In this document: positions 17,366 through 25,123 of the stretch, piece by piece
How the letters are laid out: the number at the start of each line of letters is the position of its first letter
How positions within the stretch are numbered: the first letter of the stretch is position 1
Assembly (NCBI GenBank): GCA_009881125.1
Contig: WXFH01000001.1
Location: 1-64,000 of the forward strand
DNA from: Acidaminobacter sp.
GTDB lineage: Bacteria; Bacillota_A; Clostridia; Peptostreptococcales; Acidaminobacteraceae
Direction of reading: 5' to 3'
DNA length: 64,000 nt
Notes under the pieces: generated by a model
Databases searched by the model: none
What the model was told of the DNA's origin: nothing
Seen by the model: the letters and a program-made list of their open reading frames with translations, nothing else
Program-made: the position numbers and the translations under genes

Positions 17366-18116
17366 AGTGCTCATCGTTGAAGACGATCCCATGGTCAGAG
17401 AAATCAATGAAAGGTTTTTAGCAAAAATTGAAGGCTACGTGCTTCTCGACAGCGTCTCCACCCTGGACCGGGCCAAAGAGCTGATGAAGATCGCAGAACC
17501 GGACCTGGTTCTGCTGGACGTGTTTTTCCCTCAAGGGAAGGGCGTGGACCTTCTGCGCTGGATTCGCCGGGAGGGCATGCGTTCGGATGTCATCATGATT
17601 ACCGCGGACCGCTCTGTCGAAACTGTGGAGGAAGCCCTGCGCTACGGCGCGGTGGATTACCTGATCAAACCGTTCAAATTCAAACGCTTTGAGGAAACCT
17701 TATCCCAGTACCGCCTGCGCAAGCGAAATCTGACACAGTCGGAGAACGTGGAACAGGATGTGATCGACAAGATGGTCATGCGCGAAGGCGTTAGTGGCGG
17801 ACGGGAGGAAGACGAAGATCATGAAATGATCGACACCAAGGGCTTCAGTCAGTTGACTTATGACAAGGTGTGCGAATGCATCCGCGAGTTTGGTACCCAA
17901 ACCTTCACGGCGCAGCTGGTGGCCAAAAAAATTGGCGTTTCGAGGATTACGGCCCGTCGTTATCTCGACTACATGGAGAAGGAAGACAAGCTTGAAATTG
18001 AGCTGGAATACGGAAAAGTCGGACGGCCTAAAAACAGATACAAAATCAGGGAAGGCTGCTGGAACGACAAGAACGACAAGAACGACAAGAACGACAAGAA
18101 CGAAACGGACGAATAG
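17358..18116 (+). CDS. CitB/DctR-type response regulator
   Basis: The 252-residue protein has a receiver domain with acidic pocket EDD (residues 8-10), phospho-Asp in LLDVFF and Lys in LIKPFKF. The C-terminal domain, AQLVAKKIGVSRITARRYLDYM, is the winged-helix type found with CitA/DcuS kinases. The tail is odd: four copies of Asn-Asp-Lys encoded by a 9-bp tandem repeat near 18061-18105, just before the stop. Its targets are not visible here; the FMN-binding lipoprotein operon itself is a candidate. Confidence 0.9.
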   Translation: MIKVLIVEDDPMVREINERFLAKIEGYVLLDSVSTLDRAKELMKIAEPDLVLLDVFFPQGKGVDLLRWIRREGMRSDVIMITADRSVETVEEALRYGAVDYLIKPFKFKRFEETLSQYRLRKRNLTQSENVEQDVIDKMVMREGVSGGREEDEDHEMIDTKGFSQLTYDKVCECIREFGTQTFTAQLVAKKIGVSRITARRYLDYMEKEDKLEIELEYGKVGRPKNRYKIREGCWNDKNDKNDKNDKNETDE

Positions 18117-18186
18117 GACGAATGGTACGAACAAAACTGACAACAGTGACGGCGTCCTAAGATAAAGACACTTGGAGGAAACCGAA

Positions 18187-19155
18187 ATGCATCAACTCGA
18201 AGAAGGGTTTTACACCTTTCCCATACCCCTGCCCAATAACCCGTTGAAAGCTTTAAACGGCTACATCATTTTGGGCGACACCGGCGCGGTGATGATTGAC
18301 ACCGGCTTTGCAATGGATGCCTGCAGGGAGGCGGTTTACGGTGCTTTGGAGGCACTCGGCGTCTCCTTTGACAAGCTGACGGTCGTGCTGACCCATCTTC
18401 ATTCGGATCATACAGGTCTGGCTGGCGAGCTCCACGACCGCGGCGCCAAAATTATTGCCGGAAAAACCGAGAGCTGGTGGATCCGCAGGCTGCGTACGGA
18501 GGAAATGGCGGAGGGCTTTAAGACTTTGATCGAACGATTTGACCTTGATCGGGATGGGATCCATTACTATGATAATCCCGGGTATAAATACGCGCCGCAG
18601 TCCACGCCGGAGCTCGACATTGTCGAGGAAGGCGACCGCATTGAGATGGGCCGCTTCAGCCTTGAGGTGGTCGACCTGCCGGGGCATACGCCGGGGCTGA
18701 TTGGCCTCTACTGCCGCGAGCGGGGCTGTCTCTTTGGCGCGGATCACATTCTCGACAAGATTACGCCGAATATCAGCTACTGGCAGGAAGGCTTCGACAG
18801 TCTGGGCGTTTACCTCGAGATGCTGGAAAAGGCGAGGGCCATGAAACTGAAGCGCGTTTACAGCGCTCACCGCAACGTGATTGATGATCCGGACCGCCGG
18901 ATTGATGAGCTGGTGGCCCACCATGACCATCGGCTGAAAGAAGTCTTTGAAATTGTGGGGCAGGGTCATGAGACGGTACGCGAGATCGCGGCGAGAATGC
19001 ACTGGGAGCTGCGCGCGGCGGGCTGGGACGAGTTTCCCAAGGCCCAGAAGTGGTTCGCGTCCTCCGAGGCCATGGCCCACCTGGAGTACCTGCACCTGCG
19101 GGGGCGCCTGAACAGGACCCTGATCGACGGCATATACCATTATACGCATGCCTGA
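18187..19155 (+). CDS. MBL-fold metallo-hydrolase
   Basis: The 322-residue protein carries the beta-lactamase-fold metal site THLHSDHTG, further ligands in LPGHTPG and FGADHIL, and a late His in YSAHRN. A C-terminal alpha-helical or winged-helix-like region follows, as in LACTB2-like hydrolases. It should hydrolyse a thioester, ester or nucleic-acid-type substrate with a di-zinc centre; the substrate is unknown. The ATG at 18187 was chosen over a TTG at 18172, because GGAGGA lies between them. Confidence 0.85.
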   Translation: MHQLEEGFYTFPIPLPNNPLKALNGYIILGDTGAVMIDTGFAMDACREAVYGALEALGVSFDKLTVVLTHLHSDHTGLAGELHDRGAKIIAGKTESWWIRRLRTEEMAEGFKTLIERFDLDRDGIHYYDNPGYKYAPQSTPELDIVEEGDRIEMGRFSLEVVDLPGHTPGLIGLYCRERGCLFGADHILDKITPNISYWQEGFDSLGVYLEMLEKARAMKLKRVYSAHRNVIDDPDRRIDELVAHHDHRLKEVFEIVGQGHETVREIAARMHWELRAAGWDEFPKAQKWFASSEAMAHLEYLHLRGRLNRTLIDGIYHYTHA

Positions 19156-19187
19156 TCTTGAGCGGTGAAAGACTAAAGCGAGTGTTT

Positions 19188-19196
19188 GCCGATGGT
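19188..19196 (+). repeat. Dispersed 9-mer GCCGATGGT (intergenic copy)
   Basis: A single exact copy with the extended context GTTTGCCGATGGTCACG between the MBL gene and the threonine aldolase gene. It has no partner arm nearby. Confidence 0.75.
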
Positions 19197-19267
19197 CACG
19201 CCGCCTCAAATAAGCAACACAGACAAACCAAATTTCAACTGACCATGACTTGGAGGATGAGCGCAGA

Positions 19268-20305
19268 ATGACGAAGCGTTGGATTGACTTGAGAAGCGAC
19301 ACGGTAACTTTGCAGCCGGAGGAAATGAAACGCGCCATGTTTGAGGCGCAGGTCGGGGATGACGTCTATGAGGACGATCCTGCGACGGCGGAACTCGAGC
19401 GCTATGCGGCGGAGCTCCTGGGAAAAGACGCGGCGCTGTTCGTGCCGAGCGGCACCTTTGCCAATCAGTTGGCCATCATGACCCACACCCGGCGCGGAGA
19501 TGAGATCATCATAGGACAGGACGCGCATATCCAGGCCCATGAAGTGGGGGCGGCTGCCGCTCTGGCGGGGGTACAGCTGAAGACGGTGCCGGTGCACCTG
19601 AATCAGATTGAGGTGCTGGATGTTCGTCGCGCGATTCGCGACCTGAATGATGTCCACTATCCGGAAACTGCGCTGATCTGCATTGAGAACGCCCTGGGCA
19701 ACGGCTGCGTGCTGACGCTGGACAATATGAAGGAAATTTACAGACTGGCGTATCTTCACAATATTCCGGTGCATCTGGATGGCGCGAGGCTGTTCAATGC
19801 GGCGCTGGCACTCGGGGTACCGGCGAAGACCGTCGCGGCTCAGGCGGACACAGTGAATATTTGTCTTTCCAAGGGCCTTGCGGCGCCTATTGGCTCGCTG
19901 CTGCTGGGAAGCAAGGACTTTATTCGAAGAGCGCGCAAGAATAGAAAGCGCATGGGCGGCGGCATGAGGCAAACGGGCTATCTGGCAGCGGCTGGGATTT
20001 ACGCGCTGACGCACATGGTGGACCGTCTCAAAGATGATCATCAGAACGCGGTTTATCTGGCTTCCCGCCTGGCGGAGATTCCGGGGATTGAAATTATGAA
20101 GCACCGCAGAGATATCAACATGGTCTTCTTCAAGCTTGAAGAAGGCATGATCAAGGAATCGACATTCCTTCAAAAGCTCATGGATGCAGGGATCAAGTCC
20201 AATGGCATGGAGGATGGGGAGTACAGATTTGTGACCCATTACGGCATTGAAAAAGAGGACATCGATACGGTCATTGACGTCATGAAGGCATGTCTGATGC
20301 AATAG
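19268..20305 (+). CDS. ltaE: Low-specificity L-threonine aldolase
   Basis: The 345-residue fold-type I PLP enzyme begins with the family pattern WIDLRSDTVTLQPEEMKRAM and GDDVYEDDP. The PLP lysine is in NICLSKGLAAPIGS and the Asp/His site in PVHLDGARLFNA. It cleaves L-threonine or L-allo-threonine to glycine and acetaldehyde, linking amino-acid fermentation to glycine supply. The start at 19268 follows GGAGG; a TTG at 19250 overlaps that ribosome binding site and was rejected. Confidence 0.9.
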   Translation: MTKRWIDLRSDTVTLQPEEMKRAMFEAQVGDDVYEDDPATAELERYAAELLGKDAALFVPSGTFANQLAIMTHTRRGDEIIIGQDAHIQAHEVGAAAALAGVQLKTVPVHLNQIEVLDVRRAIRDLNDVHYPETALICIENALGNGCVLTLDNMKEIYRLAYLHNIPVHLDGARLFNAALALGVPAKTVAAQADTVNICLSKGLAAPIGSLLLGSKDFIRRARKNRKRMGGGMRQTGYLAAAGIYALTHMVDRLKDDHQNAVYLASRLAEIPGIEIMKHRRDINMVFFKLEEGMIKESTFLQKLMDAGIKSNGMEDGEYRFVTHYGIEKEDIDTVIDVMKACLMQ

Positions 20306-20317
20306 AATAAAAAGGAA

Positions 20318-20384
20318 GCACGCCATGATCAGTGACGGTAAGTTGAGAGAAACTTAACTGCGGCTGTTTTATGGCGTGTTTTTT
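20318..20384 (+). terminator. Nested hairpin terminator upstream of the Mrp operon
   Basis: GCACGCCAT (20318-20326) pairs with ATGGCGTGT (20371-20379) and is followed by TTTTT. A smaller AAGTT/AACTT hairpin sits in the loop. It may end ltaE, or act as an attenuator for the Mrp genes that start 30 bases later. Confidence 0.7.
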
Positions 20385-20414
20385 AAAAAGCGAGTGAGAG
20401 GTGGTGAGGCAAGG

Positions 20415-20942
20415 GTGAATGACAAGTCTGAAAAGAAAAGACGCGGTGAGCTTTCGAGGGGAGGACTAACCCTCGCGGGCGCCTTGTTCGTGTTCTGGCT
20501 GCTCCTGACCGGCCGCTTTGGTCTTCGCATGACGGTGACCGGCATCCTTGCCGTCGGGATTACGCTGAGTTTTTACCGGCGGTTCCTGAACTACTTCAAC
20601 CTTGAGCCGGTGGCGGCGACGGGGTTTTTCAGAATCTTGCGCTTCGCGGTCCGAGTGGGCCAGGACATCTTTGTCTCAGCCTGGGCGCACATGAAACGGG
20701 TGGTGTATGGATCGCCATCTCCTGAGATGTTCACGGTGACGCTGTCACTGGAGGAACCTATGCTGATCGCGCTGATCGCCAATGCCATCACCTTGACGCC
20801 GGGCAGCATGACGGTGGAAGTCAATGGTTCAGAGCTGACTGTCCTGGCTTTCGTGGACGGCGAGGAAGAGGTGCAGGCGTTCCGCCATCAGGTGCACACC
20901 CGTTATGAACAGGTGCTGAGGGGAGGTCGGACTCATGCTTGA
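20415..20942 (+). CDS. mrpE: Na+/H+ antiporter subunit MrpE/MnhE
   Basis: The 175-residue protein has a charged N-terminus, two hydrophobic segments and the soluble MnhE pattern (MLIALIANAITLTPGSMTVEV, then VLAFVDGEEE). MrpE is a membrane subunit of the multi-subunit cation/proton antiporter. The GTG at 20415 follows GAGGTGGTGAGG; an upstream GTG at 20376 lies within the terminator stem and was rejected. It overlaps mrpF by eight bases and starts an eight-gene operon. Confidence 0.87.
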   Translation: MNDKSEKKRRGELSRGGLTLAGALFVFWLLLTGRFGLRMTVTGILAVGITLSFYRRFLNYFNLEPVAATGFFRILRFAVRVGQDIFVSAWAHMKRVVYGSPSPEMFTVTLSLEEPMLIALIANAITLTPGSMTVEVNGSELTVLAFVDGEEEVQAFRHQVHTRYEQVLRGGRTHA

Positions 20943-21192
20943 GATGACCATGGTCCTCATTGGTATTGCTGTATTGTTTCTTCTCTATCAGCTGACGCTG
21001 GCCAAAACCATTTACGAGCGCCTGGTCGCGCTCAATCTGATTGCAGTTAAAATTGCCCTGATTATGACCGTGTACGCGGTGTATTCCGGGCAAAGCGAGC
21101 TGCTGGATATCACTCTGACCTACAGTATTATAGGGTTTATGACGGTTATTGTCCTGACGCGTTTTGTCCTGAAGGGAGGGCGGCTGAAATGA
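20935..21192 (+). CDS. mrpF: Na+/H+ antiporter subunit MrpF/MnhF
   Basis: The 85-residue protein has three membrane segments and the MrpF pattern TIYERLVALNLIAVKIALIM. It is a small subunit of the Mrp complex. It overlaps mrpE by eight bases and mrpG by four (ATGA), showing tight translational coupling. Confidence 0.9.
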   Translation: MLEMTMVLIGIAVLFLLYQLTLAKTIYERLVALNLIAVKIALIMTVYAVYSGQSELLDITLTYSIIGFMTVIVLTRFVLKGGRLK

Positions 21193-21494
21193 TTGCAGAT
21201 CTGCTTCTCGTTCTGGCCTGGATCTTCCTGGGTTTTGGCGTTGCGGGCATATTCCGGCTGGAGGGTGTCTATGAGACCCTGCTCAGCAGCAGCAAAATTG
21301 ACTCCGTAGTAGTGCTGACCGTCATTATCTCTCTGATGATCCGTTTGGGCTTCAGTCCCATGACCCTGCGGCTGCTGATCCTTCTGGTGTTTTATCTGGC
21401 GACCAATCCGGTTTCCAATCAGATGATCGCGGCCTCTGCTTACCGCGGCGGACTGCTTCCTGAGAAAGGGGGAATCCATCCGTGGATCCGCTGA
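21189..21494 (+). CDS. mrpG: Na+/H+ antiporter subunit MrpG/MnhG
   Basis: The 101-residue protein has three membrane segments and the MnhG pattern: a hydrophobic helix, GIFRLEGVYETLLSSSKID, then PMTLRLLILLVFYLATNPVS. It overlaps the preceding gene by four bases and the next by 13. Confidence 0.88.
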   Translation: MIADLLLVLAWIFLGFGVAGIFRLEGVYETLLSSSKIDSVVVLTVIISLMIRLGFSPMTLRLLILLVFYLATNPVSNQMIAASAYRGGLLPEKGGIHPWIR

Positions 21495-22063
21495 TGATAC
21501 TGATGGCTGTTCTATGTGTGGCGCTCCTGATCGCGGCGCTCATGACGCTGATCACGGAGAACAATTTCAGGCTGATTTTGTACTTCGCTGCGTTTTCGTT
21601 GACGGCGGCGGGGCTCTATATGCTCCTGTACGCCCCGGACATAGCCCTTGCGGAAATAGCCGTGGGCTGCGCTTTTGTGCCCCTGATCTATACCATAGCG
21701 GTCATGAAGCAGACCACGCTGAATGTGGTCGTCCGGTGCGCGGGTTCGGAGCAATGCGACTGCTATATGAATCCGGAGCGTCTGGAGGCGTTCATGGAGG
21801 AGATTGGGCGTTTCTGTGACCTGTACGGTCTCGAAGCCAGGCTGGTCGGGGGGCTGGAGGGAAAAGTGACTACGGTGGCCGGCATTTTCCGGCCCAGCAG
21901 CCCGGATCTTTTGATTGACTATGATCCTGTTCAGGACCTCATTCGCGTTGAAGGCAATGAGAACAACTGCCTGATTGAGTCCTTGGAGCGATGGCTGAAT
22001 CAGACGCCCGGTGTGGCGTTCGTGGGTGTTGGGGTGTCGGAGAACGAGGAAGTGGAAGCGTAA
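21482..22063 (+). CDS. DUF4040/MbhD-like subunit with soluble extension
   Basis: The 193-residue protein has about three membrane helices (residues ~3-85) with the DUF4040 signature YAPDIALAEIAVGCAFVPLIY, which equals a C-terminal piece of MrpA and the MbhD subunit of membrane-bound hydrogenases. The second half is a cytoplasmic ~100-residue domain with CAGSEQCDC and repeated acidic stretches, which I do not recognise. Start is GTG. It is one of two small proteins here that appear to stand in for the large MrpA C-terminus. Confidence 0.78.
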   Translation: MDPLMILMAVLCVALLIAALMTLITENNFRLILYFAAFSLTAAGLYMLLYAPDIALAEIAVGCAFVPLIYTIAVMKQTTLNVVVRCAGSEQCDCYMNPERLEAFMEEIGRFCDLYGLEARLVGGLEGKVTTVAGIFRPSSPDLLIDYDPVQDLIRVEGNENNCLIESLERWLNQTPGVAFVGVGVSENEEVEA

Positions 22064-22112
22064 ATGTATGGGAAGCCTGAAAAGCCTTGGTGGTAGGGGT
22101 TTTGGCAGGATG

Positions 22113-22121
22113 ACCATCGGC
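22113..22121 (-). repeat. Dispersed 9-mer motif inside the Mrp operon
   Basis: An exact ACCATCGGC lies in the 153-base gap between the DUF4040 gene and the MbhE-like gene. The gap also contains a partial duplicate (about 22148-22170, GAGAACCCATAAGACGATC) of the next gene's start (22216-22239), which suggests a local insertion or duplication. Confidence 0.65.
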
Positions 22122-22216
22122 TAAAGCCTGCAGGAGGTACTTGTAGAGGAGAACCCATAAGACGATCAAGCACGAACACAAATGGTCATACGGCATTGCG
22201 GTGGAGGTGGTTAAAG

Positions 22217-22498
22217 ATGAGAACCCGTGAGACAATCAAGGGGCTGATGATCCTGGCGGCCATAGGCTTTGTGGGGAACGGCCTGTTTGAGGCTTTCGTT
22301 CTGAACGCGCCGGCGTATGGCCGCTTCAGCATGGATTATTTTATTGGCGAGACGCTTCCGGAGACGGGCTCCCAGAATCTTGTAACCGGCATATACCTGA
22401 GCTACCGGCTGTTTGACTCGCTGTTTGAGGCCGCGACGCTGTTCGTGGTGACGGCGGGGATTTTGTTCATGGGCAGGAAGGATGAAGAGATCCGCTGA
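22217..22498 (+). CDS. MbhE-like small membrane subunit
   Basis: The 93-residue protein has two membrane segments separated by a conserved loop (YFIGETLPETGSQNLVTGIY then SYRLFDSLFEAATLFVV). This pattern matches the MbhE subunit and the last segment of MrpA/MrpB fusions. The ATG at 22217 follows GTGGAGGTGG; an earlier ATG at 22196 lies before the ribosome binding site. With the DUF4040 gene it likely replaces the MrpA C-terminal part. Confidence 0.78.
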   Translation: MRTRETIKGLMILAAIGFVGNGLFEAFVLNAPAYGRFSMDYFIGETLPETGSQNLVTGIYLSYRLFDSLFEAATLFVVTAGILFMGRKDEEIR

Positions 22499-22626
22499 TG
22501 CCCGGTGGTGGCGGGAGGTTTATGACGCTGAAGTGCTGCCGACTTTGAATTTTTTTGCGAAACGTGAGTGTGCAGCGGCCTGACCCCTGAGTCAGGCTGG
22601 GCTGCCTGAAATGAGGTGAAGAGGCC

Positions 22627-23064
22627 GTGAGTCCGTTTAATTCATTGAGACCCAGAATCAGCCAGAGCTACGATTTGCTGAAAGTGATCAGCCTTCTGCT
22701 GCTGCCTTTCATGCTCATGTTCGGCCTCTATATTGTTTTCAACGGGGATCTCTCGCCGGGCGGCGGTTTCCAGGGCGGCGTCGTCCTGGCCACGGCTTAT
22801 ATTCTGGTCTATTTTATCTCGGAGCAAAAGACCGTGGAGCTCAGCCGATTGATCCGGATCGAAAAAGTGCTCTTCTTCGCTTTAATTGTCGCCGGTGTCG
22901 TGCATCTATTGTTCTTTTCAGGCGCACTGGCAACCCTGGTGACACCGGAGGCCATGCGGCTCAAGCGCATCATTCTGATTGCTTTTAATATGCTGATCGG
23001 GGCCAAGGTCGCCCTTGGGATGAGCGGCATCATCACCATGTTTTTCGAGGAGGGAAGCTTATGA
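22627..23064 (+). CDS. mrpB: Na+/H+ antiporter subunit MrpB/MnhB
   Basis: The 145-residue protein has four membrane segments and the MnhB signature NGDLSPGGGFQGGVVLATAY. It starts at GTG after GAGGTGAAGAGG. It ends overlapping mrpC by four bases. The 128-base gap before it holds a small CCTGACCCCTGAGTCAGG hairpin and no gene. Confidence 0.9.
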   Translation: MSPFNSLRPRISQSYDLLKVISLLLLPFMLMFGLYIVFNGDLSPGGGFQGGVVLATAYILVYFISEQKTVELSRLIRIEKVLFFALIVAGVVHLLFFSGALATLVTPEAMRLKRIILIAFNMLIGAKVALGMSGIITMFFEEGSL

Positions 23065-23411
23065 TGTTCGTGACAGTAACGGCATGTCTGGTCATTTTGA
23101 TTGGATTGTACGGCATTGTGACTTCCCGGCAGGTGGTCAAGACCATCCTGTGTATGAATCTGGTCCAGACGGCGGTGATTCTTCTGCTCCTGAGCCTGGC
23201 CAGCCGGACGGGGTCGGCGATCCCAATCATCGGCATGGGTACTGGGGGCATGGTGGATCCGCTGCCACAGGCCATGATGATTACAGCCATTGTCATAGGG
23301 GCTTCGGTGACGGCGCTGGGGCTGTTCATGTCGGGCAAGCTGTTCCACTATTACGGGAGTCTCGACTGGCGGGTCATCTTCCACAAAGACACCTTTGAGA
23401 GGACAGACTGA
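23061..23411 (+). CDS. mrpC: Na+/H+ antiporter subunit MrpC/MnhC (NuoK-like)
   Basis: The 116-residue protein has three membrane helices and the NuoK/MnhC pattern GLYGIVTSRQVVKTILCMNLVQTAV and VDPLPQAMMITAIVIGASVTAL. It is a proton-path subunit that pairs with MrpD. It is coupled on both sides (ATGA-type overlap with mrpB, TGATG with mrpD). Confidence 0.92.
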   Translation: MMFVTVTACLVILIGLYGIVTSRQVVKTILCMNLVQTAVILLLLSLASRTGSAIPIIGMGTGGMVDPLPQAMMITAIVIGASVTALGLFMSGKLFHYYGSLDWRVIFHKDTFERTD

Positions 23412-25006
23412 TGGAAGCGCTCATGCTGACTCTGATTTTCCTGCCGTTTCTCTGGGGGCTGCTGATTTTTTTGGTGGACCGGGTGGGCTTCACGCGGACG
23501 GTTTTTGTTGAGCAGGTGCTGCTGAGTGGGCTGGTGTTCTGGCTGCTTCGCCAGGGGGAGGTCAGCCTCGTCCTGGGCGGCTGGCCGGAGGGCATAGGCA
23601 TTGAGCTGGCCTCCGGGGGCTTTGGCCGGCTCTTTTTGATCATGACGGCTGTGGCGTTTATGTATGTCTACAGCTATCTGTGGCACCAGCATCAGGAGGA
23701 CCATAAATTGTTTCTCTTTTTGGGAATGCTGCAGGGGGCGCTCTATGCGCTGTATCTGACGCGGGACCTTTTCACCATGTACCTGATGATTGAGGTGATC
23801 ACGATTCTGGCCAGCATCCTGATTCTCTACGAGCGGGATGCGGTGTCGGTGCGTGCCGGGCTTTATTATTTGATCTTTAACAGTGTAGGGATGCTGATCT
23901 TTTTGATTGGCGTCATTGCATTATATACGGAGGTGGGGACCCTCAACCTGACGCGGATTCACGCGTGGTTTGGGGCGGAGGCCGCCGCGGGGGTGGCGCT
24001 GTCTGTGCGGGCGCGGTTTGCCCTGGCCTGCTTTATGACGACTTTTGCCGTCAAGACCGCTTCCTTTCCGGTTGGAGGCTGGCTGCCCGTGGCACACGGC
24101 TATGCGCCGACCTTTATCTCCGCGCTGCTTTCTGGGCTTGTGGTGAAGTCGGGGCTCTTTCTCTATATCAATGTCATTGCGCCGTTTGGGTCTTCCATGG
24201 GTTTTGGGATCACCCTGGTCCTGGGGCTGTGCGCGGCTCTTTACGGGGTGGGGCGGGCCATATTTCAGACGGACATCAAGCGCATGCTGGCTTTCCACAC
24301 GGTGTCTCAGGTGGGGCTGATGGTGATTGGCCTTTCCATGTATCTGGCGGATGGCGGACTGGGCGGCATGGTGCACGCGTTCAACCATTTTATGTTCAAA
24401 AGCCTGCTTTTCCTGGCGGCCGGGGCGCTGGCCCGCATGTACGGCACCCGCAATCTGACCCGGATCCACGGGGTCATGCGCTCGAATCCGTTTTTAGGTG
24501 TGGCTGTACTGGTCGGGGTTTTGGCGATCAGCGGCGCGCCATGGATGATTGGCAGTGTGGGCAAGACTTTGATCAAATACAGTGTGGCTGGTGGGCCTTT
24601 AACACCGGCGGTTGTGAGGTGGGTGACTTTTGCCCTCACCCTCATCAATCTCGGGACGGCCGTATCCTTCTCCAAGTGGATTGCTATGCTGTTTGGGCCT
24701 CGCGAAAAATCGATGAAGCTGTTCGGCGGGAAGGCCTTTGCCATTGGTATGATGACTGTGCTGGTGGTAGTGCTGTATCCGCTGGAGGTCGTTGTCCTGG
24801 GGCTGGATCCGCTATACAAGCTGTCTTCTGAGGTCTTGACCTATCTGGGCTATGTGGGGGCGGCGCTCGGGGTGTACTGGTTTGTTCTCAGGGACAAGCC
24901 CCCTTGGGCTGTGCAGCTGGGGCGTTTTGTGCCGGACGTGGAAATGGCGTTCTTTGGGATGCTGGTCTTGATTGGCGGTCTGCACTGGCTGCTGGTGCTG
25001 GGGTAG
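23411..25006 (+). CDS. mrpD: Na+/H+ antiporter large subunit MrpD/MnhD
   Basis: The 531-residue NuoL/M/N-type protein has about 14 membrane helices. Key features are the helix-5 Glu region LYLTRDLFTMYLMIEVITILA, the lysine-rich KTASFPVGGWLPVAHGYAP, the broken-helix DIKRMLAFHTVSQVG and the HAFNHFMFKSLLFLAAG segment. It is the only large antiporter-like subunit in the operon: no full-length MrpA is present. This resembles the Mrp module of archaeal Mbh/Mbs complexes more than a Bacillus Mrp operon. Confidence 0.9.
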   Translation: MEALMLTLIFLPFLWGLLIFLVDRVGFTRTVFVEQVLLSGLVFWLLRQGEVSLVLGGWPEGIGIELASGGFGRLFLIMTAVAFMYVYSYLWHQHQEDHKLFLFLGMLQGALYALYLTRDLFTMYLMIEVITILASILILYERDAVSVRAGLYYLIFNSVGMLIFLIGVIALYTEVGTLNLTRIHAWFGAEAAAGVALSVRARFALACFMTTFAVKTASFPVGGWLPVAHGYAPTFISALLSGLVVKSGLFLYINVIAPFGSSMGFGITLVLGLCAALYGVGRAIFQTDIKRMLAFHTVSQVGLMVIGLSMYLADGGLGGMVHAFNHFMFKSLLFLAAGALARMYGTRNLTRIHGVMRSNPFLGVAVLVGVLAISGAPWMIGSVGKTLIKYSVAGGPLTPAVVRWVTFALTLINLGTAVSFSKWIAMLFGPREKSMKLFGGKAFAIGMMTVLVVVLYPLEVVVLGLDPLYKLSSEVLTYLGYVGAALGVYWFVLRDKPPWAVQLGRFVPDVEMAFFGMLVLIGGLHWLLVLG

Positions 25007-25087
25007 GGTGTTGCGGAATTATTACGGTAAACGGTACCGAGTTCGTTATTGTACCTGTTGCCGAGTTTAATATTGTACCAGAGCATG

Positions 25088-25102
25088 CGAAAATGATTCT
25101 CA
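25088..25102 (+). promoter_or_regulatory. Fur-box-like palindrome before the molybdenum hydroxylase
   Basis: CGAAAATGATTCTCA matches the 7-1-7 Fur consensus (TGATAATNATTATCA) at most positions by eye. It is 22 bases before the start of the Mo-subunit gene. Two related sites lie at 30633 and 47176. Confidence 0.45.
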
Positions 25103-25123
25103 ATTGTGGAAGGGGCTAGGGAA

